A stretch of 49,224 nucleotides of DNA, taken from Arthrobacter silviterrae. GTDB lineage: Bacteria; Actinomycetota; Actinomycetes; Actinomycetales; Micrococcaceae. The notes under the pieces are model-generated. The model was given only the letters and a program-made list of their open reading frames with translations. It was not told the DNA's origin and ran no database searches. A program made the position numbers and the translations under genes. The number at the start of each line of letters is the position of its first letter. The stretch's first letter is position 1. Shown here piece by piece: positions 16,083 to 24,407 of this stretch. The stretch spans positions 1-49,224 of the forward strand of contig NZ_JAAKZI010000033.1 of NCBI RefSeq assembly GCF_011045165.1, given 5' to 3'.

Positions 16083-17408
16083 TTAGGCGGTGAGCAGCGC
16101 GAGCGGGATTACAGCCACGCCGTCCTTGCGGCGATAGGCGTGGGTGCCGATATTGATGACGACGAGGTCGACTATTTGCTCGGGGAGTGATTGCTTGAGC
16201 CAGAGCAGATGGCGAACGTCGTTGTCATTGATTGAGGACTTGAGCTTCACCTCAAAGCCCACTGCTTCAGCGTGCCCGCGGTGGAGGATGAAGTCAATCT
16301 CGCGCCGCCCGTCATGGTCGCGGAAGTGGGAGAGCTGGGCATCGTTGGCCGCGGCATATGTCTGCAGGCTGAGGGCGACAAGTGCCTCAAAGAAGTCACC
16401 GAGCCGGGTCCGGACTCCGGTGTTGCTCGCAGGTCCGGTGGCGGACATCAGCTTGGCCTCGTTGAGGTTGAGCAGGCGCGCAGAGAGGGCCGGGTCGGCG
16501 AGAAAATGCTTCGGCGCGAGTGCGGCGCGCGCCAAAATCTTCTTGCTGGGCGACCAGGCATCGACTTGGTCCAGCAAGTAGAGGCTGCTAAGAACGTCAC
16601 GGTAGGCGATCGACGTTGTTTTGGCCGGTCCAGCCGGTTCACCCGGGTCCAGACTGGCCCCGATTTTTGCAAACGTGGTTGCGGAAGCTGTGGCCGAGGC
16701 GTAGCCCCGCAACCATCCCCGCAGAAGTTCCGGTCGCCGGATGCGGTGGCCCTGTTCGGTAAAATCGTGGGTGATGACGCGCTCGATGTAGTCATCCAGC
16801 CACACCCCACGGGCACGATCGTTCATCTGCCGGGCCTGCGGGAATCCAGAAGCGATAATTTCACGGACGTAGCCGCGCAAGTCGACATCGCTGGAGCCGG
16901 TGATGTTCGTGGCGCCTGGCTCGAGAAGATCGCGGACCCGGACGGTGGGGGTGGCCAAGCCGCGTTCCGCGATGGAGAGCGGGCGCATCCGGAATTTGAT
17001 GATTCGGCCAGCGCCGGAGTGCAGCCGGACACCGATGGGTGCGGCGCTTCCGGCCAGGATGAACCGTCCTCCGGTTGCGTCGTTGTCTACGAGCCGGCGG
17101 ATCCGGTCCCAAACCTCGGGGACGTTTTGCCACTCGTCGATGAGAACGGGGGTGTCCGCCCGGCCCAAATAGTTTGGGTCTGCCTGGATCAACTGCTGAA
17201 TTTCAGGGAGGTCCAGGTTGAGAATCGTTTTTGCCCGTTGTGCCCCTGTTGAGGTCTTCCCGATCGCGCGGGCCCCGTCAATGGAGATGGCGGCGAACGA
17301 AGGGAAGAGTTCATCGATTGAGTTGTCAACGATCCGTCTGCTGTAGCCCTGCACGCGACCAGTCTCCTCCGCTGCCATGTTCCCGCGCCCTTTGAATGCG
17401 GTCGCCAT
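16083..17408 (-). CDS. AAA ATPase with DUF4143 domain
   Basis: A 441-residue ATP-binding protein of the AAA_14/DUF4143 family. Walker A is GARAIGKT (45-52), Walker B is PVLIDEWQ (87-94) and a sensor-like FILAGS lies near 113. The DUF4143 part covers about 190-400. Near the C-terminus, EIDFIL followed by FEVKLKSS spaces an Asp and an ExK like a PD-(D/E)xK nuclease core, as noted for relatives. Function is unknown across the family; members are numerous and scattered, suggesting mobility. Codon use looks less GC-biased than in neighbouring genes. ATG 17408 lies only 5 bp from a 23-bp-period repeat array and has a weak ribosome site. Met11 (17378) has a better AAGGG upstream. Confidence 0.85.
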   Translation of the reverse strand: MATAFKGRGNMAAEETGRVQGYSRRIVDNSIDELFPSFAAISIDGARAIGKTSTGAQRAKTILNLDLPEIQQLIQADPNYLGRADTPVLIDEWQNVPEVWDRIRRLVDNDATGGRFILAGSAAPIGVRLHSGAGRIIKFRMRPLSIAERGLATPTVRVRDLLEPGATNITGSSDVDLRGYVREIIASGFPQARQMNDRARGVWLDDYIERVITHDFTEQGHRIRRPELLRGWLRGYASATASATTFAKIGASLDPGEPAGPAKTTSIAYRDVLSSLYLLDQVDAWSPSKKILARAALAPKHFLADPALSARLLNLNEAKLMSATGPASNTGVRTRLGDFFEALVALSLQTYAAANDAQLSHFRDHDGRREIDFILHRGHAEAVGFEVKLKSSINDNDVRHLLWLKQSLPEQIVDLVVINIGTHAYRRKDGVAVIPLALLTA

Positions 17409-17412
17409 ACTC

Positions 17413-17490
17413 TTTTGAGTGGATCTACACTACCATTTTGAGCATTCGTACGATACCTTTTTGAGTAAATCTACTAAACCTTTTTGAGCG
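17413..17490. repeat. Iteron-like array, exact 23-bp period, before the AAA/DUF4143 gene
   Basis: TTTTGAG occurs at 17413, 17436, 17459 and 17482, always exactly 23 bp apart. In the direction of the ATPase gene each full unit reads GGT-N3-GTA-N6-CTCAAAA: three full units plus a fourth partial one. The middle unit contains the short palindrome CGTACG. The array begins 5 bp from the ATPase ATG, so it occupies the promoter/leader. It is AT-rich against a GC-rich surround. Its distal units encode the last residues and stop of the HAD remnant. Regular single-period repeats of this size usually bind a protein cooperatively. Confidence 0.8.
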
Positions 17491-17758
17491 CACCATGGCT
17501 GGTTTCCGTCGCGTCCCCTGTGCTGGGCCAACTGCCTTGCGATGCCCGCACAGTCCAGGTGAACGCTGATTTGTCGGGTTTGGCGTGGCCCATCTGTTCT
17601 GAACTGAAGAACACGTCCGGCAGTGGTTCCAACCCGAGTCTCGCGATTTTCATTGATTGCTGTTCGTGATTGCCGTTGGTGATGACGCCGACGCGAAGTC
17701 CGAGGTCCCGCAGGCGCCGCAGGGTGGGCGCCGCGTCAGGAAAAGCGGTCCAGGCAAG
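17474..17758 (-). pseudogene. HAD-family hydrolase remnant
   Basis: The minus-strand frame contains about 95 residues typical of a HAD phosphatase core: FPDAAPTLRRLRDLGLRVGVITNG (motif II-like region), then FFSSEQMGHAKPDKSAF (motif III Lys) and GDATETSHGAL, resembling the GDxxxxD motif IV. The first nucleophile motif (DxDxT) is missing because the frame has no matching N-terminus before the GST-like gene. Between motif III and IV the sequence looks shifted. The 3' end is replaced by the 23-bp repeat array (final residues KKV then stop at 17474). I read this as a decayed gene cut by arrival of the ATPase unit. Confidence 0.65.
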
Positions 17759-17885
17759 ACGGCTCGAATTTCCACATCCCCAGCTTAGCCGTGGCGGCCA
17801 CTGATCCAGCCGGCCGCCGTCGTGCTTGGCTTGCGCGCGGGGCCGGGACCTGTCGGGTTTCCGGCGGCGGGCATAGGCTGGCTTC

Positions 17886-18887
17886 ATGGACACTCAGCAG
17901 GATTTCAGTACCAAGGGCACGTACGTGACGGGCAGCGAGTACACGCGGGACACCAACTACATTGAAACGCGGATCACCCGGGACGGCGCTGACGGCTACC
18001 CCGTGGAGGCCGGGCGGTATCGCCTGGTGGTGGCGCGGGCGTGTCCGTGGGCGCACCGTTCCACCATTGTGCGCCGGCTGCTGGGCCTCGAAGACGCCAT
18101 TTCGATCGGTGTCTGCGGCCCCACGCATGACGTGCGGAGCTGGACGTTTGACCTGGACCCGGACGGCCTGGACCCCGTGCTGGGCATTCCGCGCCTGCAG
18201 GACGCGTACTTCAAGCGCACGCCAAACTACCCGCGTGGGATCACCGTCCCCGCCATTGTGGACGTGCCCAGCGGGGCCGTGGTGACGAACAACTTCCCGC
18301 AAATCACGCTGGACTTTTCCACCGAATGGAGCGAATTCCACCGGGAAGGAGCGCCCGAGCTGTACCCGGAAGCGCTGCGCGAGGACATGGCCCCGGTGAT
18401 GAAGCGCATCTTCACCGAGGTCAACAACGGCGTCTACCGCTGCGGCTTCGCCGGTTCGCAAGAAGCGTATAACGCTGCCTACGAACGCCTGTTCACCGCT
18501 CTCGACTGGCTCGAGGAACGCCTCGCCACGCAGCGATTCCTGATGGGGAGCACCATTACCGAAGCGGATGTTCGCCTGTTCACCACACTGGTCCGCTTTG
18601 ACGCCGTCTACCACGGGCACTTCAAGTGCAACCGGAACAAGCTCATCGAAATGCCCGTGCTGTGGGCCTACGCCCGGGACCTGTTCCAGACGCCCGGATT
18701 TGGCGACACCGTCAACTTTGAACAGATCAAGAAGCACTACTACGTGGTGCATGAGGACCTGAACCCCACGCAGATTGTCCCGCTGGGCCCCGACACCTCG
18801 GGATGGGCCACGGCGCACGGCCGCGAGTCGCTGGGCGGGCGGCCCTTTGGCAACGGAACGGCCCCCACCCGCCCGGTGGACGCGTAG
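17886..18887 (+). CDS. Glutathione S-transferase family protein, Xi class (glutathionyl-hydroquinone reductase-like)
   Basis: A 333-residue protein with the Xi-class layout: an N-terminal extension containing a thioredoxin-fold domain with catalytic Cys53 in RACPWAHR, and an all-alpha C-terminal domain (about 180-310) with the family's LDWLEERLATQRFLMGS and EADVRLFTTLVRFDAVY segments. Characterised relatives (YqjG, PcpF, ECM4) reduce glutathionyl-hydroquinones. Most Actinobacteria make mycothiol and not glutathione, so the physiological thiol here is probably mycothiol or imported thiols; this is inference. The start ATG 17886 has no clear ribosome site. The gene stands alone and converges on the NADP-binding oxidoreductase. 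Confidence 0.88.
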   Translation: MDTQQDFSTKGTYVTGSEYTRDTNYIETRITRDGADGYPVEAGRYRLVVARACPWAHRSTIVRRLLGLEDAISIGVCGPTHDVRSWTFDLDPDGLDPVLGIPRLQDAYFKRTPNYPRGITVPAIVDVPSGAVVTNNFPQITLDFSTEWSEFHREGAPELYPEALREDMAPVMKRIFTEVNNGVYRCGFAGSQEAYNAAYERLFTALDWLEERLATQRFLMGSTITEADVRLFTTLVRFDAVYHGHFKCNRNKLIEMPVLWAYARDLFQTPGFGDTVNFEQIKKHYYVVHEDLNPTQIVPLGPDTSGWATAHGRESLGGRPFGNGTAPTRPVDA

Positions 18888-18918
18888 GGGCCGTTCCGCG
18901 CGTGGGAGCGCCTGGGGA

Positions 18919-19554
18919 CTAGTCCACGATCTTCAGGCCTGTGTTCCAGTTGAAGGTCTCGAAGGCCGGGTTGGCCTGGAGCGTCATGACCAGGAACTGG
19001 AAGCCTTCAAGCTCGCGGGCCCGCTTGAGCGGCCCGGCAACGATGGGGCGCATTCCGCCGTCGGACACCAGGGAAGAGACCGCCGCGGCCGCCTCGGCAT
19101 TGTCGCCGGCAATGAACACGTCAAGTGCCTGTCCGCTGGTTTCGCCAGTGGCGAGCGTACCTGCGAAGGTCGTGTTGAAGGCCTTGACCACGTTGGCCGG
19201 CGTCAGGGCTGCGATTTCCTCGGCAGCGGACGTGCCGGGGGCAACCACCAGCGAGTCAAAAGTTTCGAAGTTTACCGGGTTGGTGATGTCGATGACCGTC
19301 TTGCCGGCCAGGGTGTCGCCGTAGGCCGACACCACTTCCTTGGCGGCGTCGAACGGCAGGGCCAGCGCCACAATCTCGCCCGACGGGACCTGGCCCAGCT
19401 TGCCCGAGGTGCTGTTGGCGCCAAGTTCGGCGGCCAGGGCCGCAGCCTTGGCCTCGTCGCGGTTGAGGATTTCCACGCTCCGTCCAGCGGCGAGGGCCCG
19501 TGTTGCGATGCCGCGGGCCATGTTTCCGGAGCCAATGATGGTGATGGTGCTCAT
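18919..19554 (-). CDS. NADPH-dependent F420 reductase-like oxidoreductase
   Basis: A 211-residue single-domain protein with an N-terminal Rossmann motif ITIIGSGNMARGIATRAL and the fold of the F420-dependent NADP reductase/NADP oxidoreductase family (VIDITNPVNFETF, VKAFNTTFAGTL, GPLKRARELEGF). Many Micrococcales members are annotated this way although the true electron partner is unproven. It is divergent from a MarR gene, and the spacer has two matching palindromes (19590-19611 and 19622-19643) next to its start. It is therefore very likely the regulatory target of that MarR protein. An oxidative or electrophile-stress role is an inference. Confidence 0.85.
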   Translation of the reverse strand: MSTITIIGSGNMARGIATRALAAGRSVEILNRDEAKAAALAAELGANSTSGKLGQVPSGEIVALALPFDAAKEVVSAYGDTLAGKTVIDITNPVNFETFDSLVVAPGTSAAEEIAALTPANVVKAFNTTFAGTLATGETSGQALDVFIAGDNAEAAAAVSSLVSDGGMRPIVAGPLKRARELEGFQFLVMTLQANPAFETFNWNTGLKIVD

Positions 19555-19589
19555 GGTGTTCCTGCTTTCCGAGGGGTGTGCTGGAAGTA

Positions 19590-19643
19590 TTTACTTGAAG
19601 CTACAAGTAAATTTAGATGAGTTTAGTTGATGTGTCAAGTAAA
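19590..19643. promoter_or_regulatory. Two matching operators, 32 bp apart
   Basis: Site 1 is TTTACTTG-N6-CAAGTAAA (19590-19611, perfect 8-bp arms, extendable by one pair on each side). Site 2 is TTTAGTTG-N6-CAAGTAAA (19622-19643, one mismatch). Same arms, same 6-bp spacer and a 32-bp offset, near three helical turns. They lie between the divergent oxidoreductase and MarR genes, so the MarR protein is the likely ligand. Confidence 0.75.
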
Positions 19644-19693
19644 AAGTTGCCGGGTCCCGTCTGTCGTCGGACAACCGTGGAAAGATGGTGGGC

Positions 19694-20185
19694 ATGAGTG
19701 AACCGGGGCCGCGCTGGCTGAATGCCGATGAACGTGCCGCGTGGCTGGCGCTGCTGTCCACCACCACGCTGCTGCCCGGGGCGCTTGAAGCCCCGCTGCA
19801 GCAGGCCGCAAAGCTGTCGCTTTTTGACTACAACGTGCTGGCCATGCTCTCCGAGGCATCCACCGGGACTCTGCCCATGAGCGAGCTCGCAGCGCGGACC
19901 AGCGCCTCGCTGTCAAGGCTTTCCCACGTGGCCAAGAAGCTGCAGGCCCGCGGGCTGGTGGAGCGCGCCACCCATGCCGACGACGCACGGGTTACGTCAA
20001 CCACCATCACGGACGCCGGGCTGTCACTGATCCGGGAACTGGCCCCGCTTCACGTGGAAACCGTCCGGGGCCTGGTCTTTGACCAGCTGGACGAAGAGGA
20101 CGTTGCGGACCTGGCCCGCATTGGCCGCAAGCTGATGCGCGGCCTGGATGCCAACCACTGGATCCTGCGCACGCCTGCGCCGTAG
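19694..20185 (+). CDS. MarR-family transcriptional regulator
   Basis: A 163-residue winged-helix repressor. The recognition region is LPMSELAARTSASLSRLSHVAKKLQARGLVER, followed by the wing ATHADDARVTSTTITDAG, both typical of MarR. I prefer ATG 19694, which has GGAAAG upstream at about 9 nt, over ATG 19685, where that sequence would be too close. It faces away from the NADP-binding oxidoreductase and probably controls both genes through the duplicated operator. Confidence 0.9.
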   Translation: MSEPGPRWLNADERAAWLALLSTTTLLPGALEAPLQQAAKLSLFDYNVLAMLSEASTGTLPMSELAARTSASLSRLSHVAKKLQARGLVERATHADDARVTSTTITDAGLSLIRELAPLHVETVRGLVFDQLDEEDVADLARIGRKLMRGLDANHWILRTPAP

Positions 20186-20275
20186 GCCCGGGTAACCGTA
20201 GGGCAGCAGGCGGAGCGTCACACCCCAGCTATTACGTCACATTAGTGTTCCCTATTGTCCAGAAGATCCGCTAGG

Positions 20276-20294
20276 GTAGGTAAGGCTTGCTTAA
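20276..20294 (+). promoter_or_regulatory. DtxR/IdeR iron box before the siderophore operon
   Basis: GTAGGTAAGGCTTGCTTAA matches the 19-bp DtxR consensus TTAGGTTAGGCTAACCTAA at 14 positions. It is 41 bp upstream of the GTG start of the siderophore-binding lipoprotein. Repression by iron-loaded DtxR/IdeR is the expected control. Confidence 0.75.
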
Positions 20295-20334
20295 CTTCTG
20301 CGGGCCGCCATCACAGCTACGGTAAGGATCAATT

Positions 20335-21384
20335 GTGGAATTTTCGCGTCGACAGGGACTTTCGCTCGGACTGCTGGCGGTGGCGGCCACCGCCGCCACA
20401 CTGACCGGCTGCTCCACCGGTGAGGTCGGCTCGGCCGGCGGATCCGGGAATGCTGCCACGGACGCTTTCCCCATCACGGTCAGGCACAAGTTCGGCAACA
20501 CGGTCCTCACGGCAGCCCCGCAGCGAATCGCCACGGTGTCCTGGGTCAACGCGGACGTGGCCCTGGCGCTGGGCGTGGTGCCCGTGGGAATGCCGAGGGA
20601 CGACTGGGGCGGCAACGCGCAGGGTTCCACCCCGTGGAAGGACGCGGCGCTGGAAAGGGCGGGCGCGGCGTTCGGCACCGCAAAGGCCCCGGTGCAGTAC
20701 TCCGAGGCGGACGGCGTGAATTTCACGGAAGTGGCCAAGGTCAACCCGGACATCATCCTGGCCGCCTACTCCGGCCTGACCCGGGACGATTATGACAAGC
20801 TCAGCAAGATAGCCCCGGTCATCGCCTACCCGGAAGCCCCGTACGCCACGTCCTGGCAGGATTCCACCACCATGATCGGTGCCGCCCTCGGCAAGTCCCA
20901 GGCTGCCCAGGAACTCATTGCCGCCACGGAGAAAACCATTGCCGCGCAGGCCGCCAAGTACCCTGCCATCAAAGGCAAGACCTTCATCTACGGCAACCTG
21001 GAGCCGGACAAGAGCGACGGCGTCAACGTCTACCTCTCCGGCGACAACCGCCCCAAGTTCCTGGCCAGCATCGGCATGCAGCTGGCTCCCGTGGTGGTCG
21101 CCGCAGGGCAGGGGAAACCCGGATTCTTCATCCCATGGTCAGCCGAAAAGGCCAACGAGCTGGTGTCGCAGGTCTTTGTCAGCTGGGTGCCGGACAAGAA
21201 GACGAAGGACGCAATCACCACGGACCCCCTCCTGGGCCAGATTCCCGCCATCAGGAAGGGTGCCTTCGTGGCCGATTCGGACAACACCCTCACGTACGCA
21301 ATCTCCGCGTCCTCCCCGCTGAGCCTGCCCTGGGCGCTGGAGGCGTTCCTGCCGCAGCTCGGCGCCGCGGCCTCGAAGGCGTAG
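20335..21384 (+). CDS. Iron-siderophore ABC transporter, substrate-binding lipoprotein (FecB-like)
   Basis: A 349-residue binding protein starting at GTG 20335. The signal region has SRR (4-6) and the lipobox LTGC with lipid-modified Cys26, followed by a Gly/Ser-rich linker. The mature protein has the two-lobed TroA/FecB fold: RIATVSWVNADVALALGVVPVG near the start, then VNPDIILAAYSGLT and DYDKLSKIAPVIAYPE, typical of class III iron-chelate binders. It opens an operon with two FecCD permeases, an ATPase and a siderophore-interacting protein, and it sits behind a DtxR box. The exact siderophore cannot be told from sequence. Confidence 0.93.
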   Translation: MEFSRRQGLSLGLLAVAATAATLTGCSTGEVGSAGGSGNAATDAFPITVRHKFGNTVLTAAPQRIATVSWVNADVALALGVVPVGMPRDDWGGNAQGSTPWKDAALERAGAAFGTAKAPVQYSEADGVNFTEVAKVNPDIILAAYSGLTRDDYDKLSKIAPVIAYPEAPYATSWQDSTTMIGAALGKSQAAQELIAATEKTIAAQAAKYPAIKGKTFIYGNLEPDKSDGVNVYLSGDNRPKFLASIGMQLAPVVVAAGQGKPGFFIPWSAEKANELVSQVFVSWVPDKKTKDAITTDPLLGQIPAIRKGAFVADSDNTLTYAISASSPLSLPWALEAFLPQLGAAASKA

Positions 21385-21395
21385 GGCCCGTCTGG

Positions 21396-22499
21396 ATGGG
21401 TGCACCCGCACTGACACCGCCCTTAGGAATTGCGACGCCGGTCCCCTCCGCTGTGCCCCTGCCGCCTGCCGCCGGGGTGCTTGGGCGGCCAGGCAGGGGC
21501 TTCTTTGCCGTTCGCCAGCTGGCCTGGCTGTTGGCGTTGGCAGCCGCGCTGGCGGCGGCCGTGCTCATGTCCCTGGCGTTCGGCGCCCGCACTGTGCCGC
21601 TGCCAATCGTATTTGATGCCCTTGCGCACTTTGAACCTGCCAACGGCGACCACGCCGTGGTGGCCTCCCGCTTGGTGCGAACCGTCGCCGGGCTGGTGGT
21701 GGGCGCGTCCCTGGGCCTGGCGGGCACCTCCATGCAGGGCGTGGCCCGCAACCCGCTGGCCGATCCCGGCATTTTGGGTGTCAATGCGGGAGCCTCGCTT
21801 GCCGTGGTGGCGGGAATCTTCTTTTTCGGCGCAGCCGGGGTGTCCTCCTATCTGTGGTTTGCCTTTGCCGGCAGCGCCGTGGCGGCCGTGGTGGTCTACG
21901 GTGTGGCCAGCCTGGGCCGCAGCGGGGCCACCCCTGTAAAACTCGCACTTGCTGGGGCGGCCGCAGCCGCGGGAATGGGATCGCTCATGAGCGCCATGCT
22001 CGTCACCAGCCAGGACTCCCTGGAGCTCTTCAGGACCTGGCAGGTGGGTGCGCTGGCCGGAAAGTCCTGGGACGCTGTCGGGGCCGTGCTGCCGTTCGTC
22101 ACGATAGGCGCGGTGATCCTGCTGGCCACCGGGCGGCTGCTCAACACCCTTGCCCTTGGCGACGACATGGCCCGCGGGCTGGGCCACCGCCCCGGACCGG
22201 GGCGGGCGGTCTCCGCCGTGGGAATTGTGTTGCTGTGCGGTTCCGCCACGGCATTAGCGGGCCCCATCGGCTTCATCGGGCTGGTGGTTCCACACCTGCT
22301 GCGCGGGCTGGTTGGGCCGGATTACCGCTGGCTGCTGCCCTTGTCGCTCCTGGCGGCCCCGGCAATCCTGTTGACGGCGGACGTGGCGGGGCGGGTGGTC
22401 CTATTGCCGGGGGAGGTTCCGGCGGGCATTCTCGCCGCCCTCATCGGGGCGCCCGTGTTCATTGCCGTGGTGCGCCGCGGGCGGCGGGCCGAATTGTGA
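21396..22499 (+). CDS. Iron-siderophore ABC transporter permease 1 (FecCD family)
   Basis: A 367-residue multi-spanning permease with about nine to ten hydrophobic segments and the FecCD hallmarks RLVRTVAGLVVGASLGLAG, NPLADPGILGVNAGAS and GPIGFIGLVVPHLLR. The frame is open back to 21135, but that part overlaps the binding-protein gene. The ATG at 21396, 11 bp after the previous stop, gives the normal length with a Pro/Ala-rich cytoplasmic leader. Its stop overlaps the next permease start (GTGA, 22496-22499). Confidence 0.92.
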   Translation: MGAPALTPPLGIATPVPSAVPLPPAAGVLGRPGRGFFAVRQLAWLLALAAALAAAVLMSLAFGARTVPLPIVFDALAHFEPANGDHAVVASRLVRTVAGLVVGASLGLAGTSMQGVARNPLADPGILGVNAGASLAVVAGIFFFGAAGVSSYLWFAFAGSAVAAVVVYGVASLGRSGATPVKLALAGAAAAAGMGSLMSAMLVTSQDSLELFRTWQVGALAGKSWDAVGAVLPFVTIGAVILLATGRLLNTLALGDDMARGLGHRPGPGRAVSAVGIVLLCGSATALAGPIGFIGLVVPHLLRGLVGPDYRWLLPLSLLAAPAILLTADVAGRVVLLPGEVPAGILAALIGAPVFIAVVRRGRRAEL

Positions 22500-23560
22500 G
22501 CGTCCTGGACAAGGCGCAGCTGCCCGCCGGTGCCGCCGTCCTGGGTGGCGCCTGGGTGCGTGAACGGCGCAAGGCGCCCCGCCGCCGTCGTGCTTGGGTT
22601 GCGGGAATCCTCGGCGCCGCCGTGGCCGGTCTGTTCTTCGCGAATGTCCTGCTGGGCAGCTACACCGTCACGGTGCCGGATTTCCTGCGGCTGATGGGCG
22701 GGGCCGAGATTCCCGGTGCCAGCTTTATCGTCATGGAAAACAAGCTGCCGCAGGCGCTGCTGGGCCTGCTGGCCGGGGCATCGTTCGGCGTGGCAGGGGC
22801 CATTTTCCAGGCCATGCTGCGCAACCCGCTGGCCAGCCCTGACATCATCGGCATCAGCTACGGTGCCAGTGCGGCTGCTGTTGCCGCAATCGTGGTCTTT
22901 GGCGCACGCGGGGCCGGTGTGTCCCTGGCGGCCATGGGCGGAGCGCTGGTGGTGGCGGTGCTGATCACCTGGCTGGCGCGCGGCCGGGGCGGCACGGGGC
23001 TGATTTTGGTGGGCATTGGGGCGGCAGCGTTCCTGCAGGCCGCCGTCACGTTTCTGCTATCCCGCGCCGACACAGGCAACGCGCGGGATGTCATGGTGTG
23101 GCTGAGCGGCTCGCTGGCCCCGGCGAACTGGCAGCGCGTGGCGTTCCTGGCCGCAGCCCTGCTGGTGCTCCTGCCGCTTGCCGGGCCGGGCGCGCGGCAG
23201 CTGCGCGGGCTGGCACTCGGTGCCGACACTGCCGCCGGGCTTGGCTTCAACGTTCCGCGTGCCCGCCTGCTGCTGACCCTGCTTGGCGTGCTGCTGGCCG
23301 CCCTTCCCACGGCCGCGGCCGGGCCCATTGCCTTCGTCGCCTTCCTCTCCGGGCCTATCGCCAGGCGGCTCAACAACGGGGCCCCGTCCCTGGCGGTGGC
23401 TGCGCTGGTGGGTGCAGGAATTGTCCTGGCCGGCAACTTGGCCGCCGTCAATGCCATCCCCAGGGTCTCCCTGCCGGTGGGTGTGGTGACCGGTGCGCTC
23501 GGGGCGCCGTTCCTGCTGTGGCTCCTTATTTCATCCAACCGCTCCAACCAAGGAGGCTGA
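22496..23560 (+). CDS. Iron-siderophore ABC transporter permease 2 (FecCD family)
   Basis: A 354-residue permease homologous to the preceding one, with [36 protein letters not shown] and [20 protein letters not shown] 22496 overlaps the upstream TGA by 4 bp, so I reject the much longer open frame that reaches back to 21854. A basic N-terminal segment ([13 protein letters not shown]) precedes the first helix. The two permeases should form a heterodimeric channel. Confidence 0.92.
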   Translation: MSVLDKAQLPAGAAVLGGAWVRERRKAPRRRRAWVAGILGAAVAGLFFANVLLGSYTVTVPDFLRLMGGAEIPGASFIVMENKLPQALLGLLAGASFGVAGAIFQAMLRNPLASPDIIGISYGASAAAVAAIVVFGARGAGVSLAAMGGALVVAVLITWLARGRGGTGLILVGIGAAAFLQAAVTFLLSRADTGNARDVMVWLSGSLAPANWQRVAFLAAALLVLLPLAGPGARQLRGLALGADTAAGLGFNVPRARLLLTLLGVLLAALPTAAAGPIAFVAFLSGPIARRLNNGAPSLAVAALVGAGIVLAGNLAAVNAIPRVSLPVGVVTGALGAPFLLWLLISSNRSNQGG

Positions 23561-23561
23561 C

Positions 23562-24407
23562 ATGGCCCTCAATTCACACCCGACACGGCTCAGCGCCCGG
23601 AACATCACCCTCGGCTATGCCGGTGCGCCCATCGTGCAGGGGCTCTCGCTGGAACTGCCCGCGGGAAAGGTGAGCTACATTGTGGGCGCCAACGCCTGCG
23701 GGAAGTCCACGCTGCTGCGCGGGCTGGCCAGGCTGCTTTCGGCCCGGTCCGGCGCTGTACTTCTCAACGGGGCGGACATCCACAGGATGCCCACCCGTGC
23801 CCTGGCGCGCGAACTGGGCATCCTGCCGCAGGCCCCCACCGCGCCGGAGGGCATCACCGTTTCCGAGCTGGTGGGGCGCGGACGCAGCCCCCACCAGGGC
23901 TGGTTCCGCCAGTGGACCGGGGCCGACGACGACGCCGTGGCGGCAGCGCTCTCCGTCACCGGAACGCTGGGGCTGGCGGGGCGCACCGTGGACGAGCTCT
24001 CCGGAGGGCAGCGCCAGCGTGTGTGGATTGCCATGGCGCTGGCCCAGGAAACAGAGGTGCTGCTGCTGGACGAGCCCACCACCTACCTTGACCTGGCCCA
24101 CCAGGTGGAGGTGCTGGATGTGGTGTCCGAGCTCAACGCTCGCAGGGGGACCACTGTGGCCATTGTGCTGCACGACCTCAACCTGGCGGCACGGTACGCG
24201 GACCATCTGGTGGCCATGAAAGCTGGCCGGGTGGTGGCCGAAGGCAAGCCGGAGGCCGTGCTGACCGCCGCGCTGGTCCGCGAGGTGTTTGGCCTGGAAT
24301 CCGTGGTGGTCCCGGACCCTGTCACAGGCACCCCTCTGGTGGTTCCCCTGGGGCGCCGCGCCGCGCTGCTGGGTGCGGGGGCCTCTCTGGCGGGGGCGCC
24401 CGCATGA
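23562..24407 (+). CDS. Iron-siderophore ABC transporter ATP-binding protein (FecE-like)
   Basis: A 281-residue ATPase. Walker A is GANACGKST (42-50), with Ala-Cys in place of the commoner Gly-Ser. The signature is [17 protein letters not shown], Walker B is [13 protein letters not shown] and the H-loop is [17 protein letters not shown] 23562 follows AAGGAGGCTGA, an almost ideal ribosome site, directly after the permease stop. The 3' end overlaps the siderophore-interacting protein gene (ATGA, 24404-24407). Confidence 0.94.
   Translation: MALNSHPTRLSARNITLGYAGAPIVQGLSLELPAGKVSYIVGANACGKSTLLRGLARLLSARSGAVLLNGADIHRMPTRALARELGILPQAPTAPEGITVSELVGRGRSPHQGWFRQWTGADDDAVAAALSVTGTLGLAGRTVDELSGGQRQRVWIAMALAQETEVLLLDEPTTYLDLAHQVEVLDVVSELNARRGTTVAIVLHDLNLAARYADHLVAMKAGRVVAEGKPEAVLTAALVREVFGLESVVVPDPVTGTPLVVPLGRRAALLGAGASLAGAPA

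Noticed and set aside
21135-21395. N-terminal extension of the first siderophore permease
   Set aside because: It overlaps the binding-protein gene out of frame and encodes a charged, non-membrane sequence; ATG 21396 gives the family-length protein.
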